Assembly (NCBI GenBank): GCA_016777585.1
Contig: JADHRD010000001.1
Span: 34,056 to 98,055, forward strand
Reading direction: 5' to 3'
From: Rhodospirillales bacterium
GTDB lineage: Bacteria > Pseudomonadota > Alphaproteobacteria > Rhodospirillales > UBA2165
DNA: 64,000 bases
Below the pieces are notes generated by a model. The model searched no databases. It had not been told where the DNA came from and saw only the letters and a program-made list of their open reading frames with translations. Shown piece by piece: positions 1 through 10,497 of this stretch. Positions within the stretch are counted from its first letter, which is position 1, and each line of letters starts with the position of its first letter. The position numbers and the translations under genes were made by a program.

Positions 1-627
1 TGTCATCTCTTCACGCCACATGACTGTTGTTTCTAAAACATTTGCTTTATCTATAGAGCATACTCGTTTATCGCGTTTTCCAGCTAAATCCATAGCCACC
101 TTTCCAATACGATGTATCTCAGGTGTTGTATAGGTCAGTGTATTGAAACCTTTTCTTATTCCGTTTTCTAACTCTTCAATACCGCGTGGCTCACCAAAGT
201 AGATACCGCCCGTCAACTCTCTAATAATCATAATATCGAGGCCCTTAACAATGTCTAATTTAAGGGAGGAGGCATCAGCCAGCGCATCAAATACAATAGC
301 GGGACGCAAATTTGCGAATAGTCCAAGTCCTTTACGTATACCCAGCAGACCCCGCTCGGGCTGAACGTCAAAAGGTAGAACTTCCCATTTTGGCCCGCCG
401 ACAGCTCCCATCAAAACTGCATCAGATTTTAATGCTGCTTCTAATGTTTCTTCGGGCAAAGGAACTCCGGTTTTATCGATCGCAGCTCCTCCTATTAATG
501 CTTCTGTAATATTGAAACTAACCGACCGTCTTCGGTCCATCCAGTCAATTACCCTAAGCACTTGAGCTATAATTTCGGGCCCAATACCATCACCGGGAAG
601 AACTAATAAATTTTTAGCATTTGCCAT
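1..627 (-). CDS. leuB: 3-isopropylmalate dehydrogenase (partial, C-terminus outside window)
   Basis: Own translation from ATG at 627: [29 protein letters not shown]...[36 protein letters not shown]; follows leuC-leuD. Not in the ORF track because it is open at the window edge. Confidence 0.95.
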   Translation of the reverse strand, partial: MANAKNLLVLPGDGIGPEIIAQVLRVIDWMDRRRSVSFNITEALIGGAAIDKTGVPLPEETLEAALKSDAVLMGAVGGPKWEVLPFDVQPERGLLGIRKGLGLFANLRPAIVFDALADASSLKLDIVKGLDIMIIRELTGGIYFGEPRGIEELENGIRKGFNTLTYTTPEIHRIGKVAMDLAGKRDKRVCSIDKANVLETTVMWREEMT

Positions 628-657
628 TTTTTCTCTTTCGTAATTTTATACTATTTA

Positions 658-1257
658 TTAGGCCACAATAATGTTCTGGCGGGCTTCAAAGGCAGCGATC
701 TTATCTGACTTGGCCATCGTCAATCCAATATCATCGAGACCGTTCATCAAACAGTGTTTTTTAAAAGAATCCACTTCAAACTTTATAATATCACCATCTG
801 GACCCGTAATTTCCTGAGCTTCGAGATTTATAGTCATTGTTGCATTTGCACCAAGTTCAGCATCTTCTGTTAATTTATCAATTTGTTCTTGCGGCAACTT
901 TATTAACAAAATCCCGTTCTTCGAACTATTGTTATAAAAAATATCAGCAAAACTCGGAGCAATTACACATTTGATTCCAAAGTCGAGAAGAGCCCAAGGG
1001 GCGTGCTCGCGAGAGGATCCGCAGCCAAAATTCTTCCCGGCGATCAAAATCTCCGAATTTCTAAATGCTGGTTTATTCAAAACAAATTCTTCACGCTCAG
1101 TTCCATCTTGGTTAAATCGAAGCGTGCTAAAAAGATCTGCACCCAGACCTGTTCGCTTAATTGTTTTCAAAAAGCGAGCAGGAATTATCATATCTGTATC
1201 CACATTTATCAAAGGCAATGGTGCCGCGACAGATGTTAGCGTATTAAATTTCTCCAT
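658..1257 (-). CDS. leuD: 3-isopropylmalate dehydratase small subunit
   Basis: [32 protein letters not shown] motif; next to leuC. Confidence 0.97.
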   Translation of the reverse strand: MEKFNTLTSVAAPLPLINVDTDMIIPARFLKTIKRTGLGADLFSTLRFNQDGTEREEFVLNKPAFRNSEILIAGKNFGCGSSREHAPWALLDFGIKCVIAPSFADIFYNNSSKNGILLIKLPQEQIDKLTEDAELGANATMTINLEAQEITGPDGDIIKFEVDSFKKHCLMNGLDDIGLTMAKSDKIAAFEARQNIIVA

Positions 1258-1273
1258 AAGAAATCCCCCTCAA

Positions 1274-2686
1274 TCAATCTAAATCGTTCAAGTCAACGAG
1301 ATGCCCTTTAACTGCTGCGGCTGCCGCCATTGCCGGGCTTACCAAATGCGTTCTGCCTCCGGGTCCTTGGCGACCCTCAAAATTACGATTGGATGTTGAA
1401 GCTGCTCTTTCTCCTGGGCCTAATTTGTCTGCGTTCATTGCCAAACACATTGAACATCCAGCTTCACGCCACTCAAAGCCAGCCTCAATAAAAATCTGAT
1501 CCAAACCCTCTTGCTCCGCTATTTCTTTAACCAAGCCTGAACCCGGGACAACAAGAGCCTGCACCCCATGGGCAACCTTGCGCCCTTCAATAACTGATGC
1601 CGCAGCCCGAATATCTTCAATACGACTATTTGTACATGAACCAATAAATGCTGTATTTATTTTAATGTCCGTCATTGGCATTCCTGCAGTCAGGCCCATG
1701 TATTCCAAGGAACGTTCCATTTTATTTCTTCTATTTATATCAGTTTCTCTGTCCGGATCGGGAACGCAACCATCAATCGCCACAACATCTTCAGGGCTCG
1801 TTCCCCAAGTAACCTGTGGTTTAATCTCAGAAACATCCATAACAATTTCTTCATCAAAAATTGCTGTTTCATCTGTTTTTAGAGTTTTCCAATATTCGAC
1901 TGCAGCTTCCCAAGCCGCACCTTTTGGAGATTTAGGACGACCTTTTAAATATTCAAATGTTTTTTCATCTGGCGCAAAAAGACCCACCCTCGCACCTGCT
2001 TCAATCGTCATGTTGCAGACAGTCATCCGACCTTCCATGGTTAATGATTTGAGGGCATCTCCCGTAAATTCAATAGCTGCCCCTGTACCGCCCGCAGTGC
2101 CAATTTTTCCTATAATTGCTAAAATCAGGTCTTTTGCCGTAATTCCATTGGGTAGTGTTCCATTAACAGTCACCCTCATATTTCTACATTTGGTTAACAA
2201 TAATGTTTGCGTTGCTAAAACATGCTCAACTTCTGAAGTGCCTATTCCAAAAGACATGGAACCAAAAGCCCCATGCGTTGCTGTATGGGAGTCGCCACAA
2301 ACCAATGTTGTGCCAGGTAAAGTAAAACCTTGTTCTGGCCCAACAACGTGGCAAATTCCTTGGCGAATGTCCTTCATCGAATAAAGTTCCACCCCAAAGT
2401 CAGTACAATTTCTTTCGAGAGCCTCAATTTGTATTCTAGACTCTTCATCATCAATTTGTTTATCGCGATCAGTGGTGGGAACATTATGGTCAGCCACAGC
2501 AAGAGTTAAGTCGGGTCGACGTACATTTCTACCCTCATTTCTCAAACCATCAAATGCTTGCGGCGAAGTAACCTCGTGCACAAGATGTCTATCAATGTAA
2601 ACCAAGCAAGTGCCATCTTCTTGTTCATCGACAACATGGGAGTTCCATAGTTTATCGTAAAGGGTAGTTGCATTATTCATATTCAA
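1274..2686 (-). CDS. leuC: 3-isopropylmalate dehydratase large subunit
   Basis: [91 protein letters not shown]. Confidence 0.98.
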   Translation of the reverse strand: MNMNNATTLYDKLWNSHVVDEQEDGTCLVYIDRHLVHEVTSPQAFDGLRNEGRNVRRPDLTLAVADHNVPTTDRDKQIDDEESRIQIEALERNCTDFGVELYSMKDIRQGICHVVGPEQGFTLPGTTLVCGDSHTATHGAFGSMSFGIGTSEVEHVLATQTLLLTKCRNMRVTVNGTLPNGITAKDLILAIIGKIGTAGGTGAAIEFTGDALKSLTMEGRMTVCNMTIEAGARVGLFAPDEKTFEYLKGRPKSPKGAAWEAAVEYWKTLKTDETAIFDEEIVMDVSEIKPQVTWGTSPEDVVAIDGCVPDPDRETDINRRNKMERSLEYMGLTAGMPMTDIKINTAFIGSCTNSRIEDIRAAASVIEGRKVAHGVQALVVPGSGLVKEIAEQEGLDQIFIEAGFEWREAGCSMCLAMNADKLGPGERAASTSNRNFEGRQGPGGRTHLVSPAMAAAAAVKGHLVDLNDLD

Positions 2687-2738
2687 TTACTCACTATAAA
2701 AAACAAAGTTTCTTTCACTAATAGTCTGGCAAATATAT

Positions 2739-3278
2739 TTATTCTTCGGATTTTTGTTCTACGTTTTCTTCAGTCACGACTGGCGCTACACCCTCGGAGC
2801 TCTCTTGTTTTATCTCTTTTTTTGCTAATGCCTTAGCCGCACTTGCTAATTTATTTTTTTCTTTAAGGGCAACAGCCTTTTCTCGATCAGCAGCAGAAAG
2901 CTTCGCTGCATAACCATCTGTCTGTTCTGCAATTCTAGCCCTCTTGCCCTGCCTGCCCCGAAGGTAATATAATTTGGCTCTTCTGACATCACCTCGACGC
3001 AGAACTTCAATACTGTCTACATTGGGCGAATAAAGGGGGAACACACGCTCAACACCCTCGCCATAAGAAATCTTACGGACCGTAAAATTGGAATGAAGCC
3101 CATCATTCTTTCGCGCTATACAAATACCTTCATAGGCCTGTACACGTTCTCGTTCACCTTCTATTACTTTAACATTAATCTTTACTAAGTCACCGGGCGC
3201 AAACTCTGGCAGATCTTTGTCAGCATTTAATTTAGCTATTTGTTCTTGTTCAATTTCTTCTAATAGATTCATAATCAT
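2739..3278 (-). CDS. rplS: 50S ribosomal protein L19 with C-terminal extension
   Basis: [33 protein letters not shown]...[18 protein letters not shown]; rpsP-rimM-trmD-rplS order. Confidence 0.97.
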   Translation of the reverse strand: MIMNLLEEIEQEQIAKLNADKDLPEFAPGDLVKINVKVIEGERERVQAYEGICIARKNDGLHSNFTVRKISYGEGVERVFPLYSPNVDSIEVLRRGDVRRAKLYYLRGRQGKRARIAEQTDGYAAKLSAADREKAVALKEKNKLASAAKALAKKEIKQESSEGVAPVVTEENVEQKSEE

Positions 3279-3304
3279 AACCTCAATTCGTGTTCAAATA
3301 AAAT

Positions 3305-4063
3305 TTAATGTTTAGTTTGAGCTTCCTTAACTCCAGAAATATATTTTGACCAAAGATCAGGGCGTCTTTTGGAAGTGACTTTCTCAGCTTCCATTTTTCT
3401 CCATTCCCTTATCTCAGAATGATGACCCGATAAGAGCACCTTAGGAACTCGTCTTCCTTCCCACACTTGGGGGCGAGTGTAATGAGAGTATTCAAGCAAA
3501 CCATCAACAAAACTCTCATCTAAAGTCGTTTCCGCATTACCAACGACGCCCGGAAGAAGACGGACGCATGCGTCAATAAGAGTTATTGCTGCTGGCTCTC
3601 CGCCAGATAAAACAAAATCACCAATACTAATCTCTTCCATTTTCCACGCATCAATAACTCTATTATCAATGCCCTCGTAACGTCCACACAGCAATATTAC
3701 CCCATCAGTGTTTGCGAGTTCTTGAGCTCTTGACTGATTTAAACATTGCCCTCTTGGCGACAAGTAAATTATAGGACGATTAACATGCGGAACAGATTTA
3801 AGCGCTGCGTCAACAACGTCTGGCCTAATAACCATTCCAGCTCCCCCACCAAACGGAGTATCGTCGACTGTCTGAGATTTGTTATCCGCAAAGTCTCGAA
3901 GATTTATAGTTTCTATATCCCAGAATCCATCAGCTAAAGCTTTGCCGGCCAATGAAAAACCGAGGCAGCCAGGCATCATCTCTGGAAATAGTGTCAAGAC
4001 ACTCGCTTTCCAAGCCCCGCTTTTTTGCACACTTTGTGGTTTATTCATAACTGTGTATTCCAA
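3305..4063 (-). CDS. trmD: tRNA (guanine-N1)-methyltransferase
   Basis: LTLFPEMMPGCLGFSLAGKAL, PFGGGAGMVIRPDV, LLCGRYEGIDNRVID, ISIGDFVLSGGEPAA. Confidence 0.97.
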   Translation of the reverse strand: MEYTVMNKPQSVQKSGAWKASVLTLFPEMMPGCLGFSLAGKALADGFWDIETINLRDFADNKSQTVDDTPFGGGAGMVIRPDVVDAALKSVPHVNRPIIYLSPRGQCLNQSRAQELANTDGVILLCGRYEGIDNRVIDAWKMEEISIGDFVLSGGEPAAITLIDACVRLLPGVVGNAETTLDESFVDGLLEYSHYTRPQVWEGRRVPKVLLSGHHSEIREWRKMEAEKVTSKRRPDLWSKYISGVKEAQTKH

Positions 4064-4086
4064 ATAATATTATTTTAGGTCCGAGT

Positions 4087-4626
4087 TCATTTGTTGTCAT
4101 GGACCTCATCACCAATAACTTCTAAAAGTGGATTAACAACAATTCGCCCTTTATCAAAATCAATTATGGGTATTCCTTTTGACGACATTGTAAACATTTT
4201 AGTTCCACCATCATCTAAACTCACCTCTATAATATCTCCAGCCCCATAATTATCTACCATTATTACTTTCCCAATTCGATTATCCTCAAAATCATCAACG
4301 TCCAAGCCAATTAGATCATGGTAATAAAATTCATCTTCATCCAACTCGGGCAAAACTGCCCTTGTTACATACAATTCCAATCCTTTGATGCCCTCGGCTG
4401 CGTTGCGATCCTCAATTCCACTTAATCGGGCAACTATTCCCTTCTTATTTTTACTAACCAATGTTATTTTATAACTATCTCTTAGAGTTCTATCGAAAAC
4501 CGGTCCAAACGATAAAATATCCTCCTGGTTTTCCATAAAACTTTTAATTTTCACAGCCCCTTTTAACCCATGCACTCCTGCGACAACACCTACGCAAACT
4601 AAATCTTTTTCACTGCAAGGGCTCAT
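4087..4626 (-). CDS. rimM: 16S rRNA processing protein RimM
   Basis: CVGVVAGVHGLKGAVKIKSF and PRC-barrel-like YYHDLIGLDVDD; synteny. Confidence 0.93.
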   Translation of the reverse strand: MSPCSEKDLVCVGVVAGVHGLKGAVKIKSFMENQEDILSFGPVFDRTLRDSYKITLVSKNKKGIVARLSGIEDRNAAEGIKGLELYVTRAVLPELDEDEFYYHDLIGLDVDDFEDNRIGKVIMVDNYGAGDIIEVSLDDGGTKMFTMSSKGIPIIDFDKGRIVVNPLLEVIGDEVHDNK

Positions 4627-4629
4627 CAG

Positions 4630-5241
4630 TTACTTAGCCTTCGCTTCCTTTTCTTCTTTTGCCGGAGTTTCCTCTGCTTTTGCTTCTTCTGCTGGGGCTT
4701 CCTCTGCTTTTGCTTCTTCTGCTGGGGCTTCCTCTGCTTTTGCTTCTTCTACTGGGGCTTCCTCTGCTTTTGCTTCTTCTACTGGGGCTTCCTCTGCTTT
4801 TGCTTCTTCTGCTGGGGCTTCCTCTGCTACCGTCTCAGACACTGTTGGAGTTGGAGCTGAAGCTGCAGTCTCAGCCTCAGCAGCGGCCGCCTCTTGCGCT
4901 GCCTTTTGGGCTTCTTGTTTTTCACGTATTCTCTCAAGTGTCTTTTCTTTTGGTAAATGCTGTTTCGTTTGCTCTGCATGGACAGGTTTTTCAATAATAT
5001 CAGCTGCGCCGAGAAATCTCGCTACACGGTCCGTCGGCAAAGCGCCATGAGCCAGCCAATGTTTGATTCTGTCCTCTTTAAGGACGATTCGTTCTGGATG
5101 ATCTTTTGCGACCATTGGGTTATATGTTCCCACGCGTTCAATAAACCTACCATCTCGAGGACTTCTAGAGTCCGCAACTACGATACGATAGAACGGACGC
5201 TTTTTTGCTCCACCACGCGATAAACGAATTTTTGTAGCCAT
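4630..5241 (-). CDS. rpsP: 30S ribosomal protein S16 with long repetitive acidic/Ala/Lys C-terminal tail
   Basis: [42 protein letters not shown] core, then EEAP(V/A)EEAKA repeats. Confidence 0.97.
   Translation of the reverse strand: MATKIRLSRGGAKKRPFYRIVVADSRSPRDGRFIERVGTYNPMVAKDHPERIVLKEDRIKHWLAHGALPTDRVARFLGAADIIEKPVHAEQTKQHLPKEKTLERIREKQEAQKAAQEAAAAEAETAASAPTPTVSETVAEEAPAEEAKAEEAPVEEAKAEEAPVEEAKAEEAPAEEAKAEEAPAEEAKAEETPAKEEKEAKAK
4667..4828. repeat. In-frame 30-bp tandem repeat, about 5.4 copies, in the 3' part of rpsP
   Basis: cctctgcttt recurs at 4671, 4701, 4731, 4761, 4791, and cctctgct at 4821; units differ mainly at gctggg versus actggg. Confidence 0.95.
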
Positions 5242-5283
5242 AAATATTTCCTCTTTTCTAAACTAAATTTATAAATTTTAATA

Positions 5284-6660
5284 TCAGAACTTCATTCCTG
5301 ATGGGGGCATCATTGCTCCCATCATGTCGCTATTCATTCCAGGCATCATGCCTTTCATTCCACTTTTCCCCATTTTTTTCATCATTTTTGACATTTGCTG
5401 AAATTGCTTTAACAACCGGTTTACATCCTGAACGCTGGTACCAGAACCCGCCGCAATTCGTTTTCGTCGTTTGGCATTGAGAACTTTAGGATTTCGACGC
5501 TCTTGTATAGTCATAGATAAAATTATTGCTTCTTGCCTAACTATTGCTCGATCGTCAATATTTGCTTCAGCTATTTGTTTTTTCATTTTACCAACACCCG
5601 GGAGCATACCCATTAATCCGCCAATGTCTCCCATATTTTTAATTTGGCCCAATTGCTGTTGCAAATCCTCTAGTGTAAACTGACCCTTAAGCGCTCGCTT
5701 TGCTATTTTTTCAGCATTAGCTTGGTCTAACGTTTCCTCAGCCTTTTCAACTAATCCTACAATATCTCCCATACCCAAGATCCGATTAGCAATTCGATCG
5801 GCTTGAAAGGCTTCTAACGCATTAAGTTTTTCTCCAACACCCATAAACTTAATTGGACAACCCGTAACAGCTCTCATCGAGAGTGCCGCTCCACCACGCG
5901 AGTCTCCATCGACCCTGCTAAGAACTATGCCGGTAATTCCTATTCTCTCTTTAAACTCTCTGGCTACGTTAACTGCATCTTGACCACCCATTGCATCGGC
6001 TACCAATAATGTTTCCGCGGGAACAACGATATTACGGATTTCTGCTACTTCTGCCATGAGATCTTGATCAATTGCTAGCCGACCGGCTGTATCAAGGATA
6101 ACAACATCAAAACCTTCTTTCCGGCCGGTTTCCATGGCTCGTTTTGCTATCCCAACAGGTTGTTCCCCAAAAACCGATTTAAGACAAACAACGTCAGCTT
6201 GAAGAGCGAGCTGAGCAAGTTGTTCCTGAGCAGCCGGCCTTGCAACGTCTAAACCCGCGACCATGACTTTCTTTTTTTCCCGATTTTTTAGTCTTAAAGC
6301 GAGTTTTCCAGTTGTGGTGGTCTTGCCTGAACCCTGTAATCCAACCATCAATATTGGAACAGGTGCCACCGCAGCCAAATTAATCTCAGCATTTTCAGAA
6401 CCCAACATCTCTATTAATTGATCATTAACAATTTTTATGACCATTTGTCCCGGCGTCACACTCTTTGTCACGTCTTGACCGATCGCCGCTTGATTAACCT
6501 TTTCTATAAATTCTTTCACGATAGGGAGAGCAACGTCAGCCTCTAACAAAGCAACGCGGATTTCTCGCATAGCATCAGAAACATCAGAAGCACTCAAAGC
6601 TCCGTGTTTTCTGAGCCTATCGAATATATCACCAAATTTACTTGTTAAACTGTCAAACAA
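5284..6660 (-). CDS. ffh: signal recognition particle protein Ffh
   Basis: GLQGSGKTTTTGKLALRL, DTAGRLAID, Met-rich M domain MMKKMGKSGMKGMMPGMNSDMMGAMMP. Confidence 0.98.
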   Translation of the reverse strand: MFDSLTSKFGDIFDRLRKHGALSASDVSDAMREIRVALLEADVALPIVKEFIEKVNQAAIGQDVTKSVTPGQMVIKIVNDQLIEMLGSENAEINLAAVAPVPILMVGLQGSGKTTTTGKLALRLKNREKKKVMVAGLDVARPAAQEQLAQLALQADVVCLKSVFGEQPVGIAKRAMETGRKEGFDVVILDTAGRLAIDQDLMAEVAEIRNIVVPAETLLVADAMGGQDAVNVAREFKERIGITGIVLSRVDGDSRGGAALSMRAVTGCPIKFMGVGEKLNALEAFQADRIANRILGMGDIVGLVEKAEETLDQANAEKIAKRALKGQFTLEDLQQQLGQIKNMGDIGGLMGMLPGVGKMKKQIAEANIDDRAIVRQEAIILSMTIQERRNPKVLNAKRRKRIAAGSGTSVQDVNRLLKQFQQMSKMMKKMGKSGMKGMMPGMNSDMMGAMMPPSGMKF

Positions 6661-6684
6661 TTTATATTCCCCAAAGTGTCACGC

Positions 6685-6719
6685 AAAAAGCGCCAGTGCG
6701 CGAAACTCGCGGACTGGCG
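6685..6719 (-). terminator. Hairpin plus T-run, terminator-like, 25-59 nt upstream of the ffh start codon
   Basis: Minus strand: CGCCAGT c CGCG agttt CGCG c ACTGGCG then CTTTTTGCG; two stem blocks (7+4 bp) around one mismatch. Confidence 0.7.
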
Positions 6720-6789
6720 GGCAACATCATTTACTACTGCATTTAAAACTTAGCAATAGAGTTGCTACCACTGAATACGTATTAAATTT
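6685..6789 (-). ncRNA. Candidate ~100-nt ffh leader RNA or small RNA
   Basis: Lies between a good minus-strand promoter (6796-6824) and the hairpin/T-run at 6685-6719; also contains TAGCAA(tagag)TTGCTA at 6751-6767. Confidence 0.45.
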
Positions 6790-6795
6790 AGTTGG

Positions 6796-6824
6796 AAATT
6801 AATGACAGTAAACCTATAAGTCAA
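6796..6824 (-). promoter_or_regulatory. Candidate sigma-70 promoter for the ffh leader
   Basis: Minus strand TTGACT - 17 bp - TAATTT. Confidence 0.5.
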
Positions 6825-6947
6825 GGGTTTCTGTATATTATAATTCCATCAAACACTTCCTTGGTGTATCATCGGGAGCATGGGAAACACGCAAACATTT
6901 ACTAAAATGAGTGGACTTAAACGCATTTCGGTTTTATATCGCAACCT

Positions 6948-7763
6948 ATGACAAATATTCAGTTTTTAAAAATGCATGGTTTGGGTAATGATTTTGTGAT
7001 TATCGATAATCGCAAACATATGTTAAATTTAAGTACATCTCAGATTAGGGGGCTTTCAAACCGAAAGAGGGGTATTGGCTGCGACCAACTGATCACGATG
7101 GAAACCTCAAAAACTAATGCAGATATTAAAATGCGCATTTATAATTCTGACGGAAGTGAAGTTGGCGCTTGTGGTAATGCTGCTAGATGCATTGGTCGTT
7201 TGATGATGGATGAAAAGAAAAACACCCAAGTACAAATTGAAGCGATGGATAGAGTATTATTGGCGACCCGATCTAATGAATTAATTAGTGTAAATATGGG
7301 GCAAGCCGCTATTGATTGGCGTGAAATACCATTGTCTCAGAAAATGGATACAATATCACTTGATATAAATGAAGGTATTCTAGAAAATCCAGTTGCCGTG
7401 AATATTGGAAATCCTCACATGGTATTTTTTGTAAAAAATATTAATGAAATTGACCTCGGATCTATTGGTCCAAAACTGGAACACCATAGTTTCTTTCCGA
7501 AAAAGGCAAATATAGAAATTGCTCAAATAATATCATCAGAGAAAATCCGGGTTAGGGTATGGGAGCGCGGTGCTGGCATAACAGAAGCCTGTGGCAGCGG
7601 AGCGTGTGCTGTATTGGTAGCTGCTGTGAGAAGGAACTTATCTGATCGGCGAGCCGAAATTGAATTGGATGGCGGAACACTAGAAATTGAATGGCAAAGA
7701 GATAATTGTGTTTCAATGACTGGGCCCACAGAGATAAACTTTTCCGGAAGTTGCAGTTTATGA
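6948..7763 (+). CDS. dapF: diaminopimelate epimerase
   Basis: MHGLGNDFVIIDNR, MRIYNSDGSEVGACGNAARC, GAGITEACGSGACAVLVAAV. Confidence 0.98.
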   Translation: MTNIQFLKMHGLGNDFVIIDNRKHMLNLSTSQIRGLSNRKRGIGCDQLITMETSKTNADIKMRIYNSDGSEVGACGNAARCIGRLMMDEKKNTQVQIEAMDRVLLATRSNELISVNMGQAAIDWREIPLSQKMDTISLDINEGILENPVAVNIGNPHMVFFVKNINEIDLGSIGPKLEHHSFFPKKANIEIAQIISSEKIRVRVWERGAGITEACGSGACAVLVAAVRRNLSDRRAEIELDGGTLEIEWQRDNCVSMTGPTEINFSGSCSL

Positions 7764-9031
7764 AAAATCAGGAATCAAACCCAGAAGTGGTTACATTTGG
7801 CTGCAGGCTAAATACTGTGGAGTCAGAAATAATTAAAAACCAGGCTATCAAAGGAGGGCTCAGTAATGCCACAATCTTTAATACTTGCGGAGTTACTGAG
7901 GCTGCCGAAAAACAGGCTATCAAAGAAATTAAGAAATTAAAGAGAGAAAACCCAGAGACACAAATCATTGTGACCGGATGCGCGGTACAGATTAATCCAA
8001 CAAAATACAAGAATCTTTCTGAAGTTGATATTGTCCTTGGAAATCACGAGAAACTTCAAGTTGATAGTTATAGATCCAAAAGTCCTTCTGACAATTTCCA
8101 AATCTCCAATATTATGGAGAGGAAAGAAATGGAAGAAAATTTAATTAGCGGATTTGGTAAACGTACTCGCGCATTTATTCAAATACAGCAAGGATGCAAT
8201 CATCGCTGTACTTTTTGCATTATACCTTTCGGGAGGGGCAACAGTAGATCACTTCCGATTGAAAATATTGCGAAACAAATCAATATATTATTAGAGCAAG
8301 GATATAAAGAAGCTGTCCTAACGGGCGTTGATATATCATCTTACGGCCAAGATTTGTCAGTAAAACATTCGTTAGGTTCGATGGTGAAACAGCTATTGGT
8401 TATGCTACCTAATTTAAAACGTTTACGCCTTAGCTCGCTTGATCCTGCGGTGATTGATGATGAACTCCTTGAAATTATCAGCACAGAACCGAGATTGATG
8501 CCTCACTTGCACTTTAGTGTTCAAGCTGGAAGCGATTTGATTTTAAAACGCATGAAACGCAGGCATAGCCGAGAAGGTTTAATAAGTCTGTGTAAAAAGA
8601 TTAAACAGTTACGTCCCGAAATAGTATTTGGGGCAGATATTATTGTGGGCTTTCCAACTGAGACAGAAGAAAATTTCTCGGACACATTGAGGATTGTTGA
8701 TGAGGCAAACCTGACCTACTTACACGTATTTCCTTTTTCAGCCAGACCAGAAACACCAGCTGCACGGATGCCACAAGTTGAGAAAAAAAATATTAAAAAA
8801 CGTTCCGAAATACTCCGAATAAAGGGAGATAAAATCAAAACTGAATATTTTAAAAGTCTAATAGGTAAGGAAGTTACAGCGTTAGTAGAAAAGGGAGATC
8901 AGGGCTACACAGAATCATTCGCACCTATTAAATTTACTGGACCAGTCAAACGGGGGGAAATTGTATCAGCGAAAATTTCTAATTTCTCCAATAAACGATT
9001 ATCCGCAGAAATTATAAATAATATCTTATGA
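7760..9031 (+). CDS. mtaB: tRNA-t(6)A37 methylthiotransferase MtaB family (radical SAM)
   Basis: FGCRLNTVESE, FIQIQQGCNHRCTFCIIPFGRG (CxxxCxxC), GADIIVGFPTETEENF; ATG at 7760 overlaps the dapF stop (ATGA), so the track start at 7706 is too long. Confidence 0.93.
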   Translation: MKNQESNPEVVTFGCRLNTVESEIIKNQAIKGGLSNATIFNTCGVTEAAEKQAIKEIKKLKRENPETQIIVTGCAVQINPTKYKNLSEVDIVLGNHEKLQVDSYRSKSPSDNFQISNIMERKEMEENLISGFGKRTRAFIQIQQGCNHRCTFCIIPFGRGNSRSLPIENIAKQINILLEQGYKEAVLTGVDISSYGQDLSVKHSLGSMVKQLLVMLPNLKRLRLSSLDPAVIDDELLEIISTEPRLMPHLHFSVQAGSDLILKRMKRRHSREGLISLCKKIKQLRPEIVFGADIIVGFPTETEENFSDTLRIVDEANLTYLHVFPFSARPETPAARMPQVEKKNIKKRSEILRIKGDKIKTEYFKSLIGKEVTALVEKGDQGYTESFAPIKFTGPVKRGEIVSAKISNFSNKRLSAEIINNIL

Positions 9032-9981
9032 AAATAGGTAGTTCTTCATCGGATGATTCGGATTGGCTTTCGCGCTTAACAAATGGCCTCAGTCGATCAT
9101 CTCAAAAATTAGGGCAGAGTATCAATGACCTATTTACCCAAAAAAAGTTAAACGATGAGACAATTACAGAACTAGAAGACATATTAATCACCTCTGATCT
9201 TGGTTTTACAACCGCATCAAACTTAACAAAAAAAATTAGATCCTTAAAGTTTAACCAAGAAATCACAGTAGATGAGGTCAAGGCTACGCTTGCAGCCGAA
9301 ATATCAAAAACTATAGAACCCTTCACTCAACCTATCAAAATAAATATAGAATTCTCGCCACACGTTATACTTGTTTGTGGTGTTAATGGAGTTGGTAAAA
9401 CGACTACCATAGGAAAATTAGCTCAAACATATTCTTTTGAGGGAAAAACCGTATGTCTGGCTGCATGTGATACTTTTCGTGCTGCAGCAATTGAACAATT
9501 AGAAATATGGGGGGATCGGGCTAATTGTCACGTTTTTTCTTCTGAAACTGGGAAAGACCCAGCAAGCCTTGCCTTTGACGCACTAAAACATTCTCAAGAT
9601 ATAGGCGCAGATATCCTTATTATTGATACTGCGGGAAGACTCCACAATAAAAAAGAGCTGATGGATGAACTTGAAAAAATAATCAGAGTAATTAAAAAGA
9701 TTAATAGCGATGCGCCTCATGACCGGATATTGGTTTTAGATGCAACAACAGGTCAAAATGCTCATTCGCAAGTCGAAGCTTTTATAGACATAATTGATAT
9801 TTCTGGTCTTATATTAACAAAATTAGATGGCTCTTCAAAAGGTGGCGTTTTAGTTTCTTTAACCGAAAAATTTGGTTTGCCAGTCCACGCGGTAGGTGTT
9901 GGTGAGAGTGTTGAAGACCTCAGACCTTTTGACCCTGATGATTTCTCAAATTCATTGCTGGGAATAAATACTTCTAAATAA
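9028..9981 (+). CDS. ftsY: signal recognition particle receptor FtsY
   Basis: CGVNGVGKTTTIGKLAQ, DTFRAAAIEQL, DTAGRLHNKKELMDEL, TKLDGSSKGGVLVSL. Confidence 0.98.
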   Translation: MKIGSSSSDDSDWLSRLTNGLSRSSQKLGQSINDLFTQKKLNDETITELEDILITSDLGFTTASNLTKKIRSLKFNQEITVDEVKATLAAEISKTIEPFTQPIKINIEFSPHVILVCGVNGVGKTTTIGKLAQTYSFEGKTVCLAACDTFRAAAIEQLEIWGDRANCHVFSSETGKDPASLAFDALKHSQDIGADILIIDTAGRLHNKKELMDELEKIIRVIKKINSDAPHDRILVLDATTGQNAHSQVEAFIDIIDISGLILTKLDGSSKGGVLVSLTEKFGLPVHAVGVGESVEDLRPFDPDDFSNSLLGINTSK

Positions 9982-9985
9982 GTAT

Positions 9986-10231
9986 CTAGACGCGCACATT
10001 TAAATAAAATCCGCGCGGAACATCATCTCGCAATGGTTTATTTACGCTCATTCTCTCGTTTAATTTATCAACCGCACGACGGAATACTGGCTCATCCATT
10101 GGCTTAGTAATTTTAGCTTGACGATCTACATCCTTCGAAGCCTCATAACGAGAGAGGGCTTGTTGACGCGTTTGCCCTCCATGTTTCAGGGGTTCAACGG
10201 TATTGTTCATTATTTTAATAGTATCAACCAT
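9986..10231 (-). CDS. small conserved-looking protein of unknown function
   Basis: 81-aa ORF filling the gap after ftsY; C-terminal DKLNERMSVNKPLRDDVPRGFYLNVRV looks domain-like (weak FlaG-like resemblance only). Confidence 0.55.
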   Translation of the reverse strand: MVDTIKIMNNTVEPLKHGGQTRQQALSRYEASKDVDRQAKITKPMDEPVFRRAVDKLNERMSVNKPLRDDVPRGFYLNVRV

Positions 10232-10497
10232 TTGAAATTCTATTTTTCCCTAAAAACTAAAAACTAGGCCTAACACGCATAAATGCTACCAAACATTATA
10301 ATAGTCTAATAATGTTCTAAAGTAAAAAAGTTAACAAAACCTGATAAATATTTCTAAAAGTAAGGAACAAACTTATTCAACTATTCATTTTTCTGGAATA
10401 TTAATCACCATTTTAAAATAAACTTGTACTAAAATTAGCATGGGCTAAATTAAAAATTAAAACTTAAATAAAATTCGAAACTGGGCGAATCTTAATT

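Noticed and set aside
1578-2384. 268-aa ORF antisense to leuC
   Set aside because: Shadow ORF; no recognisable motif, and leuC is intact on the other strand.
4667-4828. Direct repeats as a possible CRISPR array
   Set aside because: Contiguous 30-bp units with no spacers, in frame within rpsP.
4659-4997. 112-aa Leu-rich ORF on the + strand ([11 protein letters not shown] repeats)
   Set aside because: Antisense read of the rpsP tandem repeat; the minus-strand S16 is a clear match.
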